Shown here piece after piece: positions 62,573 through 64,000 of a DNA stretch of 64,000 nt. The notes below the pieces were generated by a model, which saw nothing but the letters and a program-made list of their open reading frames with translations, was not told the DNA's origin and did no database searches. Source of the DNA: Dyella sp. GSA-30 (GTDB taxonomy: Bacteria > Pseudomonadota > Gammaproteobacteria > Xanthomonadales > Rhodanobacteraceae). The position numbers and the translations under genes are program-made. Location of the stretch: the NCBI RefSeq assembly GCF_027924605.1, contig NZ_AP027042.1, forward strand, positions 1,713,524-1,777,523, written 5' to 3'. Numbering within the stretch: position 1 is the first letter of the stretch; every line of letters starts with the position of its first letter.

Positions 62573-63940
62573 TTATGGCGCCAGGATACGTTCGGCCAGA
62601 CTGCGCGCCTGCTGGCGGATTTCCGGGATCGCTGTGGTTTCCCAAAGCGTGCCGCGCAGCATGCTGCCGATCGCGAAAAAGTTGGGCCATGCGCCGTTGC
62701 CGTGACGCAGGCGCCCATCGGGTTCGGCTTCCAGGCCCAGGCCCAGTGCATCGGCGGTCACGTGGCCGTTGGTGCTCAGCTGGCGGATCAGTGCGTGCGG
62801 TGTGCGGCGTACATCGGTATTGAGGCCGACAGTCTGGATCACCAGATCCGCCGGCATCGTCGTCGCCGGACCAAGCCCGCGCGGTGTTACGTTCAAACGC
62901 AGACGTTCGCCGTCGAGCTGCACATGCTGCAAGCGCCCTTGTCGACGCTGCAGGCGGCCATCGCGTTCGAGCGCTTTCAATGATTCGGCGGCCTTCGGCG
63001 GCATGCGGTGTCTGACCCGTTCCCAGGCCCAGCGCACGTGACGCAGAAACCGCGCACGTTCGGTATGGGGCAGTTCCTGCCACAAGCTCGGCAGATGTGG
63101 GCGCAGGCCATCGACAACGGTACGCCAGTCGTTGGTGCCTTCGATCGTTTCGCGTACCAGGCGCATCCATGTACGCAAATCGGGTGCATCGCGCATCGAC
63201 TCGAACAGTTCGCCGCCATCGTCCAGCGGCACGGACGGATTGAGCATGTGCGCCTCGGGCAATTTGCCGTGCCGCGAGATGGCGGTAAAGCGCGCGTTCG
63301 GCCATTGCGCGCTCAGCTCCAGCAGCACATCGGCGGCAGTCAGCCCCATGCCGACGATCACGATCTCGCGTGCCGTGGCATCGGGTTTGAGGTTGGCCAT
63401 GAACCGCCACGGATCGACGATGTAATTGCCGCTGGCAAGTACGTCGTCGCCGACGCCTATCAATGGCTGGGGAGGCAGCGAGCCGATCGCAAGAATCGCC
63501 GCATCCACGCGCCGGCTTTCATCGCCCTGAATGACGGTGACACCATCGTTCTCGGGTACCAGCGCGTCGACGTCGAAGGGGGTTACCTGTACGTCGTGCC
63601 CCGCTTTGGCGGCCTGATCGAGCACGCGTTTGACTTCCGCTTCCAGGTAATCGCCATACAATCGGCGCGGCAGAAAGTCGGTGCCGGCGATGCTGCTGTC
63701 GCCGCGCTGGGCGAATTCCAGGAAGCCGCGTGGCTTGCCGGTGAACATGCTCATCGAGGCCGCGCGGACATTCAATAGATGGCGTTCGGACGTCGTGCCG
63801 TAAGCCACGCCGCGTGCCACCGTGCCCGCGCCGGTATACCAATCCAGATGCAATGGTTGCGCAGACGGGCGATCCAGCAGTTCGCTGATTACTGTGGCGG
63901 CAGCTGCGCCGCCGCCGATAATGGCGACCCGTCGAAACAT
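62573..63940 (-). CDS. FAD/NAD(P)-binding oxidoreductase-like protein
   Basis: Protein of 455 aa of the COG4529/FAD-NAD(P)-binding type. The N-terminal dinucleotide motif is VAIIGGGAAAATVIS (4-18), followed by ARGVAYGTTSERHLLNVRA. A second nucleotide-binding segment is IVIVGMGLTAADVLLEL. The C-terminus has FAIGSMLRGTLWETTAIPEIR. Such proteins are usually uncharacterised, with a possible role in redox or siderophore modification. The start is ATG 63940; its upstream region continues past the window edge. Confidence 0.88.
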   Translation of the reverse strand: MFRRVAIIGGGAAAATVISELLDRPSAQPLHLDWYTGAGTVARGVAYGTTSERHLLNVRAASMSMFTGKPRGFLEFAQRGDSSIAGTDFLPRRLYGDYLEAEVKRVLDQAAKAGHDVQVTPFDVDALVPENDGVTVIQGDESRRVDAAILAIGSLPPQPLIGVGDDVLASGNYIVDPWRFMANLKPDATAREIVIVGMGLTAADVLLELSAQWPNARFTAISRHGKLPEAHMLNPSVPLDDGGELFESMRDAPDLRTWMRLVRETIEGTNDWRTVVDGLRPHLPSLWQELPHTERARFLRHVRWAWERVRHRMPPKAAESLKALERDGRLQRRQGRLQHVQLDGERLRLNVTPRGLGPATTMPADLVIQTVGLNTDVRRTPHALIRQLSTNGHVTADALGLGLEAEPDGRLRHGNGAWPNFFAIGSMLRGTLWETTAIPEIRQQARSLAERILAP

Positions 63941-64000
63941 GCATTTCCTTCTGATGTGCGCTGAGTGGAGAGCTTATGCTCAGGCGAGCAGCGGGCCGGC

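Overview
This is a GC-rich, gene-dense window of chromosomal DNA from a gammaproteobacterium of the Xanthomonadales/Lysobacterales type, most likely Rhodanobacteraceae (Dyella/Rhodanobacter/Luteibacter-like). The grounds are the trpE ... trpGDC - clp - speD - coq7 - rplM-rpsI layout, a Clp-type (Xanthomonas CRP-like) regulator, a toxin with an XVIPCD secretion signal, and many short ATGA start/stop overlaps. There is no rRNA, CRISPR array, transposase, integrase or phage module. The one tRNA found is tRNA-Gln(CTG).

Layout. 0.1-3.4 kb: response regulator, small exported protein and sensor kinase in one operon. 3.6-5.8 kb: trpE and an exported protein. 6.0-11.6 kb: an exported alpha/beta hydrolase, then a four-gene peptidoglycan-fragment operon (DUF819 membrane protein, NlpC/P60 hydrolase, L-Ala-D/L-Glu epimerase, L,D-transpeptidase-like lipoprotein) joined by ATGA overlaps. 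11.7-22.3 kb: a tightly coupled five-gene system (DUF4132 giant, MoxR AAA+ ATPase, DUF5682 protein, VWA protein, SWIM zinc-finger protein) with the same order as the uncharacterised Escherichia coli yehI-L-M-P-Q genes. 22.5-31 kb: trpG-trpD-trpC, a HAD phosphatase, a GNAT enzyme, clp, speD, coq7, rplM-rpsI and tRNA-Gln. 31-44.8 kb: accessory metabolism, including a methyltransferase behind a strongly structured leader, small enzymes, two reductases with a divergent AraC regulator, and an aldose epimerase/GH36 alpha-galactosidase operon facing a GntR/FCD regulator. 45-47.2 kb: an exported protein followed by a zinc-metallopeptidase-like protein with a C-terminal XVIPCD, read as an immunity/toxin pair for the bacteria-killing type IV secretion system. 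47.2-64 kb: ClC channel, PIN protein, two more L,D-transpeptidases, pncA, MFS transporter, an iron-related PepSY operon behind a Fur-like palindrome, esterase, cardiolipin synthase, LysR regulator, MDR oxidoreductase and an FAD/NAD(P) protein.

How it fits together. Housekeeping blocks (tryptophan synthesis, polyamine and ubiquinone synthesis, ribosomal proteins) alternate with accessory cassettes. Cell-wall enzymes recur: a peptidoglycan-recycling operon, three L,D-transpeptidase-type proteins and a probable secreted antibacterial peptidase. A dispersed two-armed palindromic repeat (four paired copies, one half copy) sits in intergenic spaces between cassettes.

The two most interesting loci are the five-gene MoxR/VWA/SWIM/DUF4132/DUF5682 system, which lies between trpE and trpGDC and has no established biochemical role, and the XVIPCD toxin with its candidate immunity gene. 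All functional calls come from reading motifs by eye; no database search was run.
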